DNA of 64,000 bases, from positions 100,752,239-100,816,238 of the forward strand of contig NC_134705.1 of the NCBI RefSeq assembly GCF_043290135.1, given 5' to 3'. Every line of letters begins with the position of its first letter. The stretch's first letter is position 1. The stretch is from Rhipicephalus microplus. Taxonomy: Eukaryota; Arthropoda; Arachnida; Ixodida; Ixodidae. The notes beneath the pieces were generated by a model that did no database searches, was not told where the DNA came from, and was given only the letters and a program-made list of their open reading frames with translations. The translations under genes and the position numbers were made by a program. Positions 44,727 to 57,256 of this stretch are shown piece by piece.

Positions 44727-46239
44727 AGTTGTCAGTATTGACCTTCGGCCTGTTAACGGCACACTTATTCTGGCGGACTGTTTGAGTGTGTATGTGGAAG
44801 CTTGGTAATATATTGATACTGCGCCAAGCAGAACAAAGGCAACCTCTGAAGTTGAGCCTAATATATATCATATGTGTTTGTTCGTTCAATATAACTGTAA
44901 TGAAGAGTTTATAAAGGCCATTCCACGCTATTCCGAAAAATATATGCTTCCTTTCGTAAGGGCCCACGTCTTTCTTAAATAACAAGCGCAGGTGATTAGG
45001 AATTTGTACAAGGAACTAGATTGCCACAAATAACAAAATGGATCAATCAGACATCGGTTAGTACCAGAAGAACACTCAAAAGCGAAACGTCAGATGCTGA
45101 TTCCCCATAATAAGACCATAATATAATCTAGAAAACCCTCTCCTAAGTATTGTTCGAGGAGAACAAGAACAATCAAACAATTCGATTGCAAATTATACCA
45201 CGATGGAATTTTAATAGTATGCAGAACGTTGTTCTTGCTTAATATAGAAAGATTTACTTCAAGAAACCTTAATCTAGCAGCTACTTGCCGTTGGCGCCAT
45301 AAGTAGGGGTTCGTTTGACATACATACCGGCAAACAATAGGCGTCCTTAATTATTAATAATGTGAGATTCGTTCAGCGATTGAGCAATACATGAAAAAAA
45401 TATATGTGGCATTCAGAACTACGAGTGGATCTCGATGTGAGAGCAGCAGTAGGCAACGTGCTGCCGACCGAGATCAGCCCTCTTCGCTACCCAGCACGAC
45501 GCTACCGCTTCCTCTCCCCTCCCTGACCACCTATTCCTTGCCACTTCATATCTGAATGCCGTCGCATCACTTTCGACTTAAAAATAAATTGTCGCTTGAA
45601 ACCTAGTGTAATTGCAGCTTTGTGTAATGCCAGCTGAAAACAAAAATGATTTCTAATTCAGCTGCACAAAGCATTGTCAATTCACTGAAATTCCATGCTT
45701 TAACTGCAGTGTACCCACCCAACCCTTCCCGCAAATTGTCCCCTGGCCCCCCTCTGTGTCCAACTTCACGAGTTGTCTTTTTCTTCTGCCTCGACTTACC
45801 CCTTCCCCTTTTTATTACCTCATACGTTTTCTCGCTCCTTTCTTACCCTTTATATTTTATTTTTACTTTATTTTTTTTTCCTCTCACTCTACCTTCGATC
45901 GCATTGCCTCGCGAGTTTAACGGCTGAGGTGTCTTCAAATGGAAGATAGTTATCGTGCACTCCACAGTAAATATTGTTTCTACCTTTTCGTTTTTTAGAA
46001 CAGGGTCACTCCCAGATAGGGCCCACCTCGCCGGCTTTATGCACTTGTTCGTCGACCTCACAAGATTGCAGACCCCTGCTATAGAGGATGACATAATAAA
46101 TATTTCAGTCAAGTTCAGTCTGTTGAAACACTTCTTTACAGTGGAGGGATATGCCATAATCTTGCGATAGTTTATTATGACCGAATTTACAATATAACAA
46201 CAAAAAAGGTTTTGCGCTTATTGAGAAATTTGTGCACTG
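44727..46239. other. Spacer between gene D and the sulfotransferase pseudogene
   Basis: No recognised gene. A pyrimidine-rich stretch at 45700-45900 gives spurious frames. Confidence 0.4.
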
Positions 46240-46245
46240 TTTATT
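46240..46245 (-). terminator. Polyadenylation signal of the sulfotransferase pseudogene
   Basis: AATAAA on the minus strand lies just after the conserved sulfotransferase C-terminus. The current open frame runs through it, which suggests that the original stop has been lost. Confidence 0.5.
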
Positions 46246-46261
46246 GCAGTGTCCTTGTTTC

Positions 46262-46750
46262 AATTGGGTTCCCGGCAGATCTAAGCCCGCCCAAAGCTGC
46301 ATGATGGCCGAGTTCTTGCATTTATTCTCAATCCATGACTTCGTATGACCCACAAGCTCCCTGGTAAAATAGTTTTTCCAGTCACCGACGATTGCCTTTC
46401 GGATGAATCCCGATCCTCCGAGCCTCGACTCGACGGGAGTAACTTTGCGATCCTCGTCGCCTGATGCGGACGCACTGCTAGAAAGGCTGGACAACTTCGT
46501 TACCCTCTCTACCGGGTCGTCATTGTGAATTTTTTTCATACTCTTTATGCTGCACGAATCTAACACCTTGCTGAGCATCGCTTCATTGTCTCGCAGAAGG
46601 CGCTATATTCACTTCCAATGAAGTCTGCAATCCTGAAGATCTGGCCTGCAGTGTCCGCTTTAAGCTTCTCGTAGGTGACAAAGAGCACGTTACTTCTCCT
46701 CGCAGGTTATACCACGGTAAAACATGGTCGAAGTAGTCGCCGTAAGCCAG
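46262..46750 (-). pseudogene. Sulfotransferase exon 2
   Basis: The exon follows TGTTTTCACCTAG. GDYFDHVLPWYNLRGE is in one frame, NVLFVTYEKLKADTAGQIF in a second, and NEAMLSKVLDSC through GDWKNYFTRELVGHTKSWIE in a third. The order and content are those of a normal SULT C-terminal half, so the breaks are indels, not exon borders. Confidence 0.82.
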
Positions 46751-46783
46751 CTAGGTGAAAACAGAACAGATTTGTGGCATTAA

Positions 46784-47022
46784 TTGATTGATATGTGGGG
46801 TTTAACGTACCAAAACCACTATATGATTATGAGCGACGCCGTAGTGGAGGGCTCCGGAAATTTAGACCACCTGGGGTTCTTTAACGTGCACCCAAATCGG
46901 AGCACACGGGCCTACAACATTTCCGCCTCCATCGAAAATGCAGCCGCCGAAGCCGGGATTCGAACCCGCGCCCTGCGAGTCAGCAGCCGAGTGCCTTAGC
47001 CACTAGACCACCGCGGCGGGGC
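46784..47022 (-). mobile_element. Ruka-like SINE, copy 5 (in the sulfotransferase intron)
   Basis: Full-length minus-strand copy with AGATTTGTGGCATTAA on both sides (46768-46783 and 47023-47038), a perfect 16-bp target duplication. It sits only about 20 bases upstream of the exon 2 acceptor, on the same strand as the host gene. Confidence 0.95.
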
Positions 47023-47038
47023 AGATTTGTGGCATTAA

Positions 47039-48244
47039 GGACACGCAATATAAGCAGAATCACAGCTATGTTACAATGAAGAAAAAGGAAAAGTGAGGTC
47101 AGTCTCTGTGGGAAATATGATGGCTTTACTGTTTGAGTGAATTACTGAATAATTTAGGCAAACACACTATCACATAAATTTATATAGTCATTATGGGTGC
47201 CAATAATCAGAGCTTGATAATTTTCTAGTACACATAGCCCCATGATTTATTTTGTGCTTTGCATTGAGACTGAATGCTTAACCAATATAACAAAATGGAC
47301 CAACTAAGCTTGTTACCACGTGCTCCGGTATGATAAAATAAACAAAAAGTTTGAACGCAGGCTGATAGACAAACTGAAACATTGTTTTTGTAACAAACTC
47401 AACTGCTGCAGGCTTGCCGAGATAAATCTGTTTAAGATGTTTCTGAGTCAGTGGCACTGATGCATTTAGGTGTTATTCACAACGAAGGCGGACTGGCCAA
47501 ACTGGCCAGGCAGATTCTAAACGTGGCAAGGCACGCGCGTGTTGCGGCCGCACGGCTCAAGTGGCTACCATCGAAGGCCAAGGACGCATCCGGAGCTTCT
47601 GCAGATGGGACACCGTTACGTAGCACTAGTTTTCATGCTCACTGCACGGGCTGCCTGCGCAAATATAGCGCCATTTTATGCTCCACCACGTCTATACTAT
47701 AAATATACGTGTACTAATAGCGTCAAATGAAAAGCGAACATCGAAACTTATTAGCTCGCGGCATCCAACAATCACAATGAACCGGTGCGCATGTGAACAG
47801 TGCTATCATACCCGACGGCTGCGCATGCTATTGATAGGTTGATGGCTGGCACTATACCTTTGTGCGTGATTCGTGCTGTTCGCGGTTCATTTACGCCAAT
47901 ATTGCACAAGCGCCACCGCCACATGGCGTTCTTATTAGCTGCAGGAAGCGAATGAATTTCACGGATGGTAAAATTCGGTCCCCAACAATCTCGCTCACCA
48001 CCCTCTCTCTCGATGACCCGATGATCTTCTCTGGCTACCAGGAGAGAAGTCTTGAGCTTTTTTTTTCTTTTCAGCTTGTCTCATAGGCTGCTCTGCCTTC
48101 GTTGGGAACGAGCCTTAAATGCGGAGGTGAAATAGAGGAGCAGCTGGTAATCTATAAAGCAGCGATAATTTTACTCAGCCATATAAAACATTCATTGCGA
48201 TTGCAAAGTAACGGTGAGCTGCCAAATCAGGAGTCGCTAATTCA
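47039..48244. other. Sulfotransferase intron sequence
   Basis: No supported feature. A GC-rich frame at 47451-47702 has no known motif. Confidence 0.4.
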
Positions 48245-48900
48245 TTGACCTGTCACAGCAAATGTTCTTTACCTCATCTAGTGAAAAATGCGCGGGAATA
48301 TATTCTCTTCATAAACGAAATCTTCAGCCGTGTTCTGCGTTTTCACAACGTGCAAGTGGCAAATGTTTCGGACGAGAAACTGCAACAACCACTCATAAAT
48401 GCGAAAGACAGATTAGTTAAAGTGAAGTTGCCTGGTGGGGTATACGCTGTCCTGTGCGTGGATTGTGACGATGCGCATATCGGTGGAACTGGTGACTTTG
48501 AACGACGTCTCACGCAGCATAATTATGAGGTGAAGAAAGGAAATATGAAATTCAGTGCATTGGCTGAGCACGCGTTCAGTGGTCAAAAAAGTGTCACTGC
48601 GCCTTTATTTTGAGTAGCTCGTAATACAAACCATGGCTTGCACTCTAAACAAGAACAATGGCAGTGCTCCATTAGTGTATGAGCGCTGCCTGCGTGATAT
48701 ATTGGAGCGTACATCAGGCAAACTGCTTGACACATCTTTTCAATTTACTTGTGAACAAGGCTCCCGTGTGCGAGCCCTGAACCGTATTTATCGATGTTCT
48801 TACATTTATCACTTAGGTCGGCGCAGTGCCTCCGGTGTTTATTACCTTGAACCTTGTATCATGCCGATCTCAAGGGCCTCCGTCAAACTTTAAACTTCAC
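48245..48900 (+). mobile_element. Penelope-like element fragment with a GIY-YIG endonuclease remnant
   Basis: The frame from 48281 reads LVKNAREYILFINEIFSRVL, then a DRLVKVKLPGGVYAVLC string, then HIGGTGDFERRLTQHN and FSALAEHAFSG. This is the C-terminal linker and GIY-YIG nuclease of Penelope-like elements: GVY stands for GIY and HIG for YIG, so a key Tyr is His. After a stop at 48611-48613 a second frame (LNKNNGSAPLVYERCLRDIL) looks like the very end of the protein. The RT part is absent. The fragment lies in the sulfotransferase intron, on the opposite strand. Confidence 0.78.
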
Positions 48901-51020
48901 AGCAGTTGATACATTGCTAACTATTGACCAAAAGTTGCATCATACGCGCTGTGACAAACGTGAGCCCAATCAGTGGCATTCGCAGCGCTGGCCTAATAAA
49001 CGATGTGAAGAAAAGCATATACAAATGAAGCAACCTCACTCATCCACTCGGCTACGAAAGTATTCATAAAACGTGTCACCAAGCCTGATGTCCGAGACAG
49101 GCCAGACATCTTGCTTTACCCAGCTTTTGTGCCAGCGGCTAGCCACACGAGAAGAAGCGCTCATCTGTTAGGACTGCCAATTGTTGGAAGCACCAGCAGC
49201 GTAGGCGAGACGGTGACAGCCATGTTAACCGCGGCTTCCCGATATACTACGCACTGTGAACTCTTCTGATGCCTTTTTCCTCCCACCCTCCATCTGTGAA
49301 ACTTCGCTAAAAAGCTCCGTGCATCAGTTCACCGTATTTGAGGGTTACTACACGTCACAACTCTGCAGCGCCGAACCATGCGTACTCACGAAACACAGAA
49401 GAGGGCACCAAGTTTATGCGCCTAACAACCCTTACTTTCGCCGTTCTCAGTTCATCATGAGTTTAGATTCTAATAGCACTCGCGCATTATAAGCAGTGTC
49501 ACAACGACGCCGATGCCCACGACTTTGAAGGCAAGGGCGTTGTATCTTTCAAAGCTCACAAGATCAGTTATGCCTTTGTGAAACATGACTGCAGTGCGAA
49601 ATCCGTCTTTTTTCTCTTCTCGACAGACGTATTCTTAATGCAAACTTTTACACACGCAACTCGAAAACCCAAATGAAAGGTTCGCGAGGACCAGCGCAAT
49701 GGCTGGTTGTTGTGAACATTCTCTTTATGTCTTTGTGTTGCAAGCGCAAAAGTTTTAATATGCAGCCAAAAACACTATCCGTGTTATTCCTAATCCTACA
49801 GCACCCGTCCGAGAACTTCATGGAGCGAACGATGTCTTGCATTTCCTCCAAGAGAGAAACATTGCAAGCCTTATGCACGTGGCCTAGTGAGCACTGCCTC
49901 CTTGATCAGCCCATATTTGTCCAGCTTTCCGTGCCTTGTGAAAAAATGACGCGACATCACATTACATGAAGTCACAGATCTCTTAGGAGTACACTACGCA
50001 TTCTGTAAACATGTGGCGTGATCGCCGGATGATGACTTTTCAACAACATTCATGTTCACGCTGATTTTTCAATTTTCACGTTTGATGAACCGCCTAAGGC
50101 TTGCTAGTTAATCTCAATAGCAAAAAAATAAAACAAACCAAGTTCCACCGCAAGATTCAAATACGATATTCGATATCAAATACGATATCAAATACGAGAA
50201 TCAAATACGATATCAACAAATCAGAATGTTATACGAAGTAAACCTGGCAGGCAAATTTTTACATCACCTTTCACATAACGCTACGAAACGCTAAAGGAAT
50301 ATGGCCACTTGAATGTGAGAAGTTGCTTCGGTGCTGTGAGTTTGCGTTGAGAGTAAAGCAAGTAAAATCGTACGCGCGTACATGCTCCCCATGGTGACGT
50401 GGCAGCCCCGCCCTTAAAGACGCCTACTACTGACTAGAGGGAACTTAATATTCGCGCAAACCCTTGCCAATTTCTCTAACGTTGGCCGTAAGGGGCAAGC
50501 AGACAACATACGTGAGTATACACGTCTACCATGTACTGCGGCCGCAATCCACCCACTCATGCAGCCAGGAAGAGCGGGCGTTGCGTTTCGTATAGACCAA
50601 CCCCAAATTATTGCTTATTACCCGCTGAGCTTGGCAGTTGGCAACTGCTGTCACAAAGAAATACTCAACAGCACGCTGTCTATAATAAAATTTCAAAGCT
50701 GCAGCTCGAATCACACAGCCGTCTCTATCCCCTACCTATTCACCTGACCCCCTTTCACGCTCTTTCACTACGAAAGTGGCGTTCCCTCTCTGATCGTGGA
50801 GCAACTGGCGGCTAGCCTCGCACGCTGGATGCTGTCACCGTGAGCATGCTCCGTGCAACGGAAAATCGCCATCTAGTTTAGGTTTTGATTGAACCTCGTA
50901 GAAAAGACGATGTGTGGAGCGATGTTACTGACTTTTGTACGGAACATGACAGAGACGGCTAGAAACGATCGACAATGAGAATGTTGTAAATATTGCAAAA
51001 AAACGAAAACGTAGTTTTAC
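48901..51020. other. Sulfotransferase intron sequence
   Basis: No supported gene; a 12-base repeat lies at 50155-50215. Confidence 0.4.
50155..50215. repeat. Short tandem repeat of a 12-base unit
   Basis: Units close to ATCAAATACGAT repeat about five times with small gaps. Confidence 0.8.
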
Positions 51021-51476
51021 CATTCCCCCGGTGAACTTTGGAAGAAACGACTCAAAGGAGATGTCGCCTGTGGTCTTTGGAATGAATCCTTTCATGAAAT
51101 AGTAGCAGTATACAGCACAGTCGTAGGGATTTCGTGCCACGTAAATGTATTTTGCCCTCTCACTTGGACGAAGCACGGTGAATGCAATATGGGTGACAAC
51201 AGGACCAGTCCTTTCGTGGTTCTCTGCGGTCTCAGCGCCACACACATCAATGAACGGAGCCATGGCGTTAAGATCAACAACGTTGCTTGGCGGGTCACCA
51301 CGAGTCAGAATGCTACAGACGATGCACTGCATCCGCGATGTGCCGCACTTTGGATAGGTGACGATAAAGAGGTCTCCATCTCGTGGCACGTACTTCACTG
51401 CAGACCGGAAATTTTCATCATTGAATATCTTGGGTATTCGCACACTTGCGACCTTCTTGTAACAATTGTTATCCAT
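51021..51476 (-). pseudogene. Sulfotransferase exon 1
   Basis: The 456-base exon starts at the ATG at 51476 and ends GGAATG|GTAAAAC in phase 0. It is intact as a frame. It contains KVASVRIPKIFNDENF, DGDLFIVTYPKCGTSRMQ and the string ARNPYDCAVYCYYF. The start fits the usual SULT N-terminus, but an extra upstream exon cannot be excluded. Confidence 0.85.
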
Positions 51477-53751
51477 TGGTGCTGGATGCTTGCCCTTAAT
51501 GCAACAGAAAAAGAGGTTATCAGATGTCTCAAAAGTGGATCGCTTAAACTCTCAATAGGTAAGGGGATATCGATCTGTCATAACTGTGTAGAAAAACAGT
51601 ACACACAACACTTTAGGCATGCCCCTGTAGTGTGCCTAAGAGTTAAGAGATTTTATATGGGACATCAATAAAGTAAAGTGATTTAAACGAGTGACATCAA
51701 TTTTATTGCACTTGACACTCCACTACTATAGAGCCACCAAATCTGAGGATCGCCATTAGTCCCTACGAACATGCTCACAAGAGCGTTCGCGAGTACATAA
51801 ACATGAATGCATATTGGTGCCTTTGAGGTCCCCTTACATATCGTACACAAAGCTAGTTTCATATTCATCAAGCATTCTTTATAGGACTTTTTTATCGAAT
51901 AGCTTATACAGTAAGCATTCATGCACGTCTGAACGCACTGTTATGTAACATTACGGTGTAGCTACTACTTTCGCTTCATAGATAAAGCGACCAGCTTCAA
52001 AAGAAGCTTGACGTCAACTTCCTGTCTCTAGCTACAAACAAACAGGCATCACAGTTTATTTGTTGCTGTCGCTGCGGCGTAACATCGCATCGGCGTCCTT
52101 CATAATTGCATTCCTGCAAAACCTTCGTGCGTTTGCTATCGCCTCCTAGAAATACTAACTTGTATGCGAATTTCACCTTTCGCAGGCAATTACGCAAAGA
52201 GTCAATATGGACGAACCTTCCTCTACGCTTGCGATCCTCAGCTACTATGGCATCCATGTCTCGCTCGCGCGCATGCCACCGGCTTTTCCTATGAGAGTAC
52301 TGCACACGCATTCCGCATGCCAGTACTCCCCTAGTTTCTGAGCTAACGGAATAGAACGCTCAGCTCCTTGTTTCACTTGGTGACAGCATATTTTGAAGTA
52401 AATTTTTCATGACGCAAGGAGTGCTTCCATGATCAAGTGTGCTAGAAAATAAAACACACAATTCTAAATTTCAACTTATAGTATATTTGTGCATCCGTTT
52501 ATGAGGACTCGCAAATAGAGTACTGAATATGCCCTCTTAATCGCTTGCCGGTAGAATACTCTGTTTCTTTACGTGTTTATGTTTGAAAGTGAGAATATGC
52601 TGCAAAATCTTGTTTATAAGTACATATTCTTGTTGTTTTCGCGTTTTCCGTGTTCAGGATATGCGACAACAATAATTGGCCATTAACTGCGCAGCCTGCT
52701 TCTGCATAAATATTCTACATAAAATTGTCAACGTGTCCTGTAGCTCGGGAAGATATGTTCACAGTTAGCATTGTAATAAATATCTGGAGTAGACATGTCA
52801 GGCATACCGCTGCTTCCATGTAACAAGATCTTGTTCAAACAAGAACAAAAAGTCGACACCAGCTTTTCAGAAGATATTGTTGGTAGTGATTTTATTGAGA
52901 TAAACACGCTGTTTAGAGATTTTTGTTTCTCTAGAATTGTAAACGTCCACTAACCTTTCAGCACGCCAAACCGGCACCCTTATACGGACGAGCACTGCAG
53001 CAGTGAATGCGAAACCTGGTAGGCTTTATAGTGGCTATATAAGGAAATAAAGCACAATTTCTCTTACTCACCAAGTATATGCAGATGGCATAGAAACCGC
53101 CGGCACGTGGTGTAGGAGAACGTTTTAGATTTCGCATCCGGTTGCCAATGCAGATTTTTTATACATGCGTTTCTCGACCTGGGTAGCTCCTGTGTCCAGG
53201 TGTATTCAGGGTAACAGGAGAAATTCCCGACAGCAGGGACATTTTTTAGAACTGTGCATTTTAATAGGTCAATAATCCTAAAAGTGCAGAAGTAGTAGTC
53301 ATTTATTTTTGTGTGCACATTCCCGTTCGATGACTATCAAGCGATGTGCCTGCTGCCGAGCAGAACAACATTATTGTTTTATTCATATAGCGAGCAAGTT
53401 CTTTATGACTTACACTTATGACCTGGCATTTAGTACGAACGCAAAAGGGGTATCTCATTGCAAGGGCAGGTCTCAAAAACGTCACGTCCTGGTCTGCGTA
53501 GCTACCTTTAGTGAAAGAGCAGATAATCTCTTAAAACCCCCATGTTGTAAGTAAGTGATATATTAAATATTTTTAGGCACGCCCAATTGTGAATAAACCT
53601 CTAATATCAACAGCAATCTATATGAATGAAGAACAGGCCTCGTCGTTGGTTCTAGTTTACTGCCCCTTATAGGGCTTTTTGCAAATTGAGGAACGAGAAT
53701 AAGAAGTCAGGTCATCTTGGTCTGAAAAACTGGGGAACCCTTATCCTTCGC
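51477..53751. other. Spacer upstream of the sulfotransferase pseudogene
   Basis: No recognised gene. A basic frame on the minus strand at 51997-52311 (104 codons) shows no known motif and I give it no function. Confidence 0.4.
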
Positions 53752-54500
53752 ACTTAAGAGTTGAACGCGATAGTGAAATCCAGCGCCTAGTGCGCCCTTC
53801 AACCACTAAGTGCATACTTATTATTATGTTTTGTTACACACACGTGCACACAGTAGATTGTACCAGCGCGCGCTCGCGAATGGTATATACAGGTTATTGA
53901 CCTAAACCAAGAGTCGCATGGCTACCAAGATACACGCCGCGTGATTGCCATCTCAGCGCCATAAAAAGTATCACAATGACTCACAGATGGCAGCAGATAA
54001 ATCTAGCGTTTGCTGTTTGCTTGATCAACGCCTCTCTGCAAAGGCATGATATGCTTTCCGCTAGTGGACATAGTTGTCCATTTTTAGAGCTGTTTGAAAG
54101 TTCCTGTGTGTTTTTAGCGGCGATGGCTGCACTATCCCGGCTTTTTTTTAATGTAGTTTGATGGCCTCCCAAATGTGCCTACAAATTGCCGAGTGGGCTT
54201 GTGTTCGTCGTGACACCTGTCGAACAAAATGCGTTAAGGAGACTATTTTCCCTACATGACATTCATGTTGTGTTTTTTCCCAAAACAGCTGAAATTGCCA
54301 TCATGACTTTGTGGTGGAACACGCGCTTGCCGCGCGAACGACCTGAGGTCGTTCCTAAATTGGACCTAAAATGTTATTTCACATTTTAATCGCTTCTTTA
54401 ACTGTTTTTTGCTCACAGACGATTAATTTTTTGCTCCCGACCAACGGTGCTGACGCCGACGGTGGAATTTCTGCGACACGAGCTCTCTATCAATATTGCG
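53752..54500 (+). repeat. Dispersed repeat module, copy 1
   Basis: It starts with AGAGTTGAACGCGATAGTGAAATCC-like sequence and CTAGTGCGCCCTTCAA, continues with a CA-rich part, then AACAAAATGCGTTAA, and ends with GACCAACGGTGCTGACGCCGAC and GCGACACGAGCT. The same blocks in the same order occur at 56006-56610. Confidence 0.65.
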
Positions 54501-56005
54501 TTAACATGTGTATGTGCTAAATGTGCTTTGGTGTACTTGTGAGCGTACAAACAGTTTAATGCAAAAGATTTGTCAAGAAACATTCTTGACTTTTTTTACG
54601 CTCTTGAGTTTACTGAGTGAATATTGTTTCAATTTCCGAAATATGGAGGTAATACTCAGAAGCATACTTGGAGCATACTTAATTTGGCATTTAGGAGTAA
54701 AAAAGGATGGCTTTTTTGGCTGAGGTTTGCATCATCTTCTCATTCCCTTGCCCTAAAGAATCGACAGTGCCACAGAAAACATGCCTGTGACATTTTTACT
54801 GCAATATTTTCGCGAAATACTTACTACATCATTATTCAAAAAATAGCTTCATAGCTAAGAGCAAGCTATGTCTATGGTTGGGCTGATGATATGTTTTGGC
54901 AATGGTAGCTCAGTTCTTTAAAATAGGCAGCCGAGACAATCGACCAACTCATCAAGCTATTCACGTGACCTCAAGCCGGGCGCCCTGGTAAAGTTTAATC
55001 CCACAATTTTACGTTTGTAAACATAAGTCTTTATACAGTATAACCTCTGTGAAAAGTCGTGTAAACCTTTGCAGCGGCCACCTTCGAAAAACTGTTTCAA
55101 AATAAGTTAAACTTCCAGAACGCTATGTAGATGCTCTGAATATAGTATCGAAACAAAGTTAATGTCATTATACCTTACCTTATGTGTTTAGCAATAATAG
55201 TATATTGTTTAATTGTGGTTGTATATGTAATCACTCTGAAGCCATTCATATTTCTTTTTTGCTTGCAAAAAAATTAGATCCCAGGCTGGTGAGGTCTTCT
55301 GGCATTTCCATGTATGATCTAGCCAGGACCACAAGCATGCCGGGTCATGAAATAGTTTATTCACTCACTCACTCTCAGGCTACAGGTGCACTGCTAATTC
55401 GCTTTCTTTTAGGTTCATTCACAGCAATGAAAAACAATTCTTTTGACTTGGCTTCGCAAACGAAATGCGTTGAATGACTCCTCGAATGTAATGTCTCATT
55501 TAGCGAAGTTATCACACGCCACACTAAACCACAAAATAAACCTAAGTGAAGAAGAATTTATAAGGTGTCAATTTATATGGTTCAAGTTATTTAAGGCTCA
55601 ATATATCTTGCTCCTTCATAGCCACTAGTCGACGCAACTAGTCATACCAAGCAGTGTACAAAGTTGTGGACAAAGCATATGAGTGGTCTAGGTTAGTTTT
55701 AAAAACTAACTTGTTTCTGCGGTACAATACTTGACCTACACACAGTATGACTGGATTATAATCGGCGTCCGTTGTTTTGAATGCATCAGGATTTTACGGC
55801 AGTAAAAGCCGCCGATGATATTGGATACGGTCTCTTAAAACCACAGCTTGAATGTACTGGCAAGCATGTCGTGTTGAAATCTGAGATGAGCTTTCTAGGT
55901 GCAAACATCATTCCCAACAGTATAAAGGAAACTGCTCTAAACGCGCTTTGTGTGAAACTCTCAAGAACTATTCTAGTACAAAAAACCGAAAGATCCTTAA
56001 GCTTC
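54501..56005. other. Spacer between the two repeat modules
   Basis: No supported gene. A frame at 55781-56020 has no known motif. Confidence 0.4.
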
Positions 56006-56610
56006 GCCTTTAGGAGTTGAACGTGATGGGGAAATCCGGCCCCTAGTGCACCCTTCAATCGCTAAACACATACTTATTCATATGTTTTCTTACATACATA
56101 CGCACGCACACAAACACGCACACAGTATATTGGAACAGTGCGCTATGATTGTTGAATGGGCTTGAACAAAATGCGTTAAAAGGGGTTCTGAAACGCTTTA
56201 TCAAGGAACCATAGAATGAATTCACTAGAAGAGCTCATTGCCTCGTGAATTCAACGCCGCAAATATTTTAAAAATGCATCCAGTGCGAGTGGAGTTGCAA
56301 AGGTTTGTCGCATGATGCAATTGCATTATCTGTTCTCACGTCCTGACGAAAGCGCTGGAGGCTAAGCAGGAAGGATTGGCAGGGCAAAGAAACTACCGCG
56401 CTTCGTGACCTTGAGTCCCTTTCTTCTGATTACGCAGCTTCTCAGTGTGATCGCATGCGCACGCTTGGACAAGTAGCGGCCTCCCGCGGCTATTTAAGTA
56501 ATCGATTTTTCGGTCACAGACGCAAAGACGACTTTTCGCTCACAACCAACGGGGCCGACGCTAGCAGCGGGTTTCCCGCGACATGAGCTTTTTAAAGCTA
56601 TCGCGTTAAA
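56006..56610 (+). repeat. Dispersed repeat module, copy 2
   Basis: Blocks AGGAGTTGAACGTGAT, CCTAGTGCACCCTTCAA, AACAAAATGCGTTAAAAGG, ACAACCAACGGGGCCGACG and GCTATCGCGTTAAAA follow in the order seen in copy 1. The same orientation suggests a repeat family or an old duplication. Confidence 0.65.
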
Positions 56611-57256
56611 AGTGTGCAGTCTCCCTCATTGCACAGACGTGCAGATGAACCTGGCGTGCTTTAAGGTTCATAAACCACTTTGCGGGAGACGAGTGCGTAT
56701 GGAGTCACGACTGGCTACATTCCGAGGTGAGAGTACAACAGCCCAATAAAAGATTACATGCGCGTATACTAGGTCTCGAACGTCTGAATGTTGAATCGAG
56801 TCATTCCGGCTCAAGTTTGCAGCACTAAGTTTGCAGCACACACTCCTTAAAAGGAGGTAGGAATATTCAGGAAATAAAACGAACAATACTCAAGTCACCA
56901 AACCCACTAGCATCTTAGTAAATGAACGTAGAAATTGTAGGTTAGAAAAATTTACTGCCTTGTTAGTGAATACTGCTGACTCGATTGGTTATTTTGTTCT
57001 ATTTGGTTAGTAACCACACTAGCAACTAAGTATCTGTATTACTCAAGTGGGCTAAAATTAGAAAAATAGTGGTTTACGCCTATTTTTATTTACATGTGTT
57101 TTGTCATATCTAGATGAATTTATTACTAATGATAGCATAAAGAAAAAATGGCGGATCCCACTTACAGTGAAATTGATCACATGCGAAGCACGATCGAGCA
57201 AGGTTGATATGTAACTTTAAAATCAGAACGATGTTACGAGGATGAGATAAATGATG
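56611..57256. other. Spacer without a recognised gene
   Basis: Nothing supported. Confidence 0.4.

Larger units (their letters stand above)
46262..51476 (-). pseudogene. Cytosolic sulfotransferase (SULT family), two exons, degraded
   Basis: SULT enzymes move the sulfate group from PAPS to small hydroxyl or amine compounds. Exon 1 (51476-51021) carries the PAPS-binding loop TYPKCGTSRMQ, a degraded catalytic box PVVTHIAF and the second PAPS box YIYVARNPYDCAV. Exon 2 (46750 down) carries YGDYFDHVLPWYN, the FVTYEKLKAD-like box and the end motif RKAIVGDWKNYFT. The exons join in phase 0 (GGM|LAYGDYF), as expected for the family. Defects are a frameshift near 46693, another near 46593 and a doubtful stop. 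In addition the usual Lys of KTH is Val and the usual Trp of the first loop is Arg. The intron holds a SINE and a Penelope fragment. No active enzyme is expected unless assembly errors explain the shifts. Confidence 0.85.

Noticed and set aside
45646..45927. Plus-strand frame with hydrophobic stretches as a membrane protein
   Set aside because: It is a by-product of a long pyrimidine-rich stretch.
34842..47022. tRNA genes at the B-box-like strings
   Set aside because: Each belongs to a SINE head with a conserved body, tail and target duplication; no cloverleaf of a true tRNA was found.
48611..49080. Hammerhead ribozyme in the 3' part of the Penelope fragment
   Set aside because: A CCTGATGTCCGAGACAGG string was seen, but the needed CTGATGA and GAAA core is absent.
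51997..52311. Basic 104-codon frame on the minus strand as a gene
   Set aside because: No motif, no clear start context and no relation to the sulfotransferase next to it.
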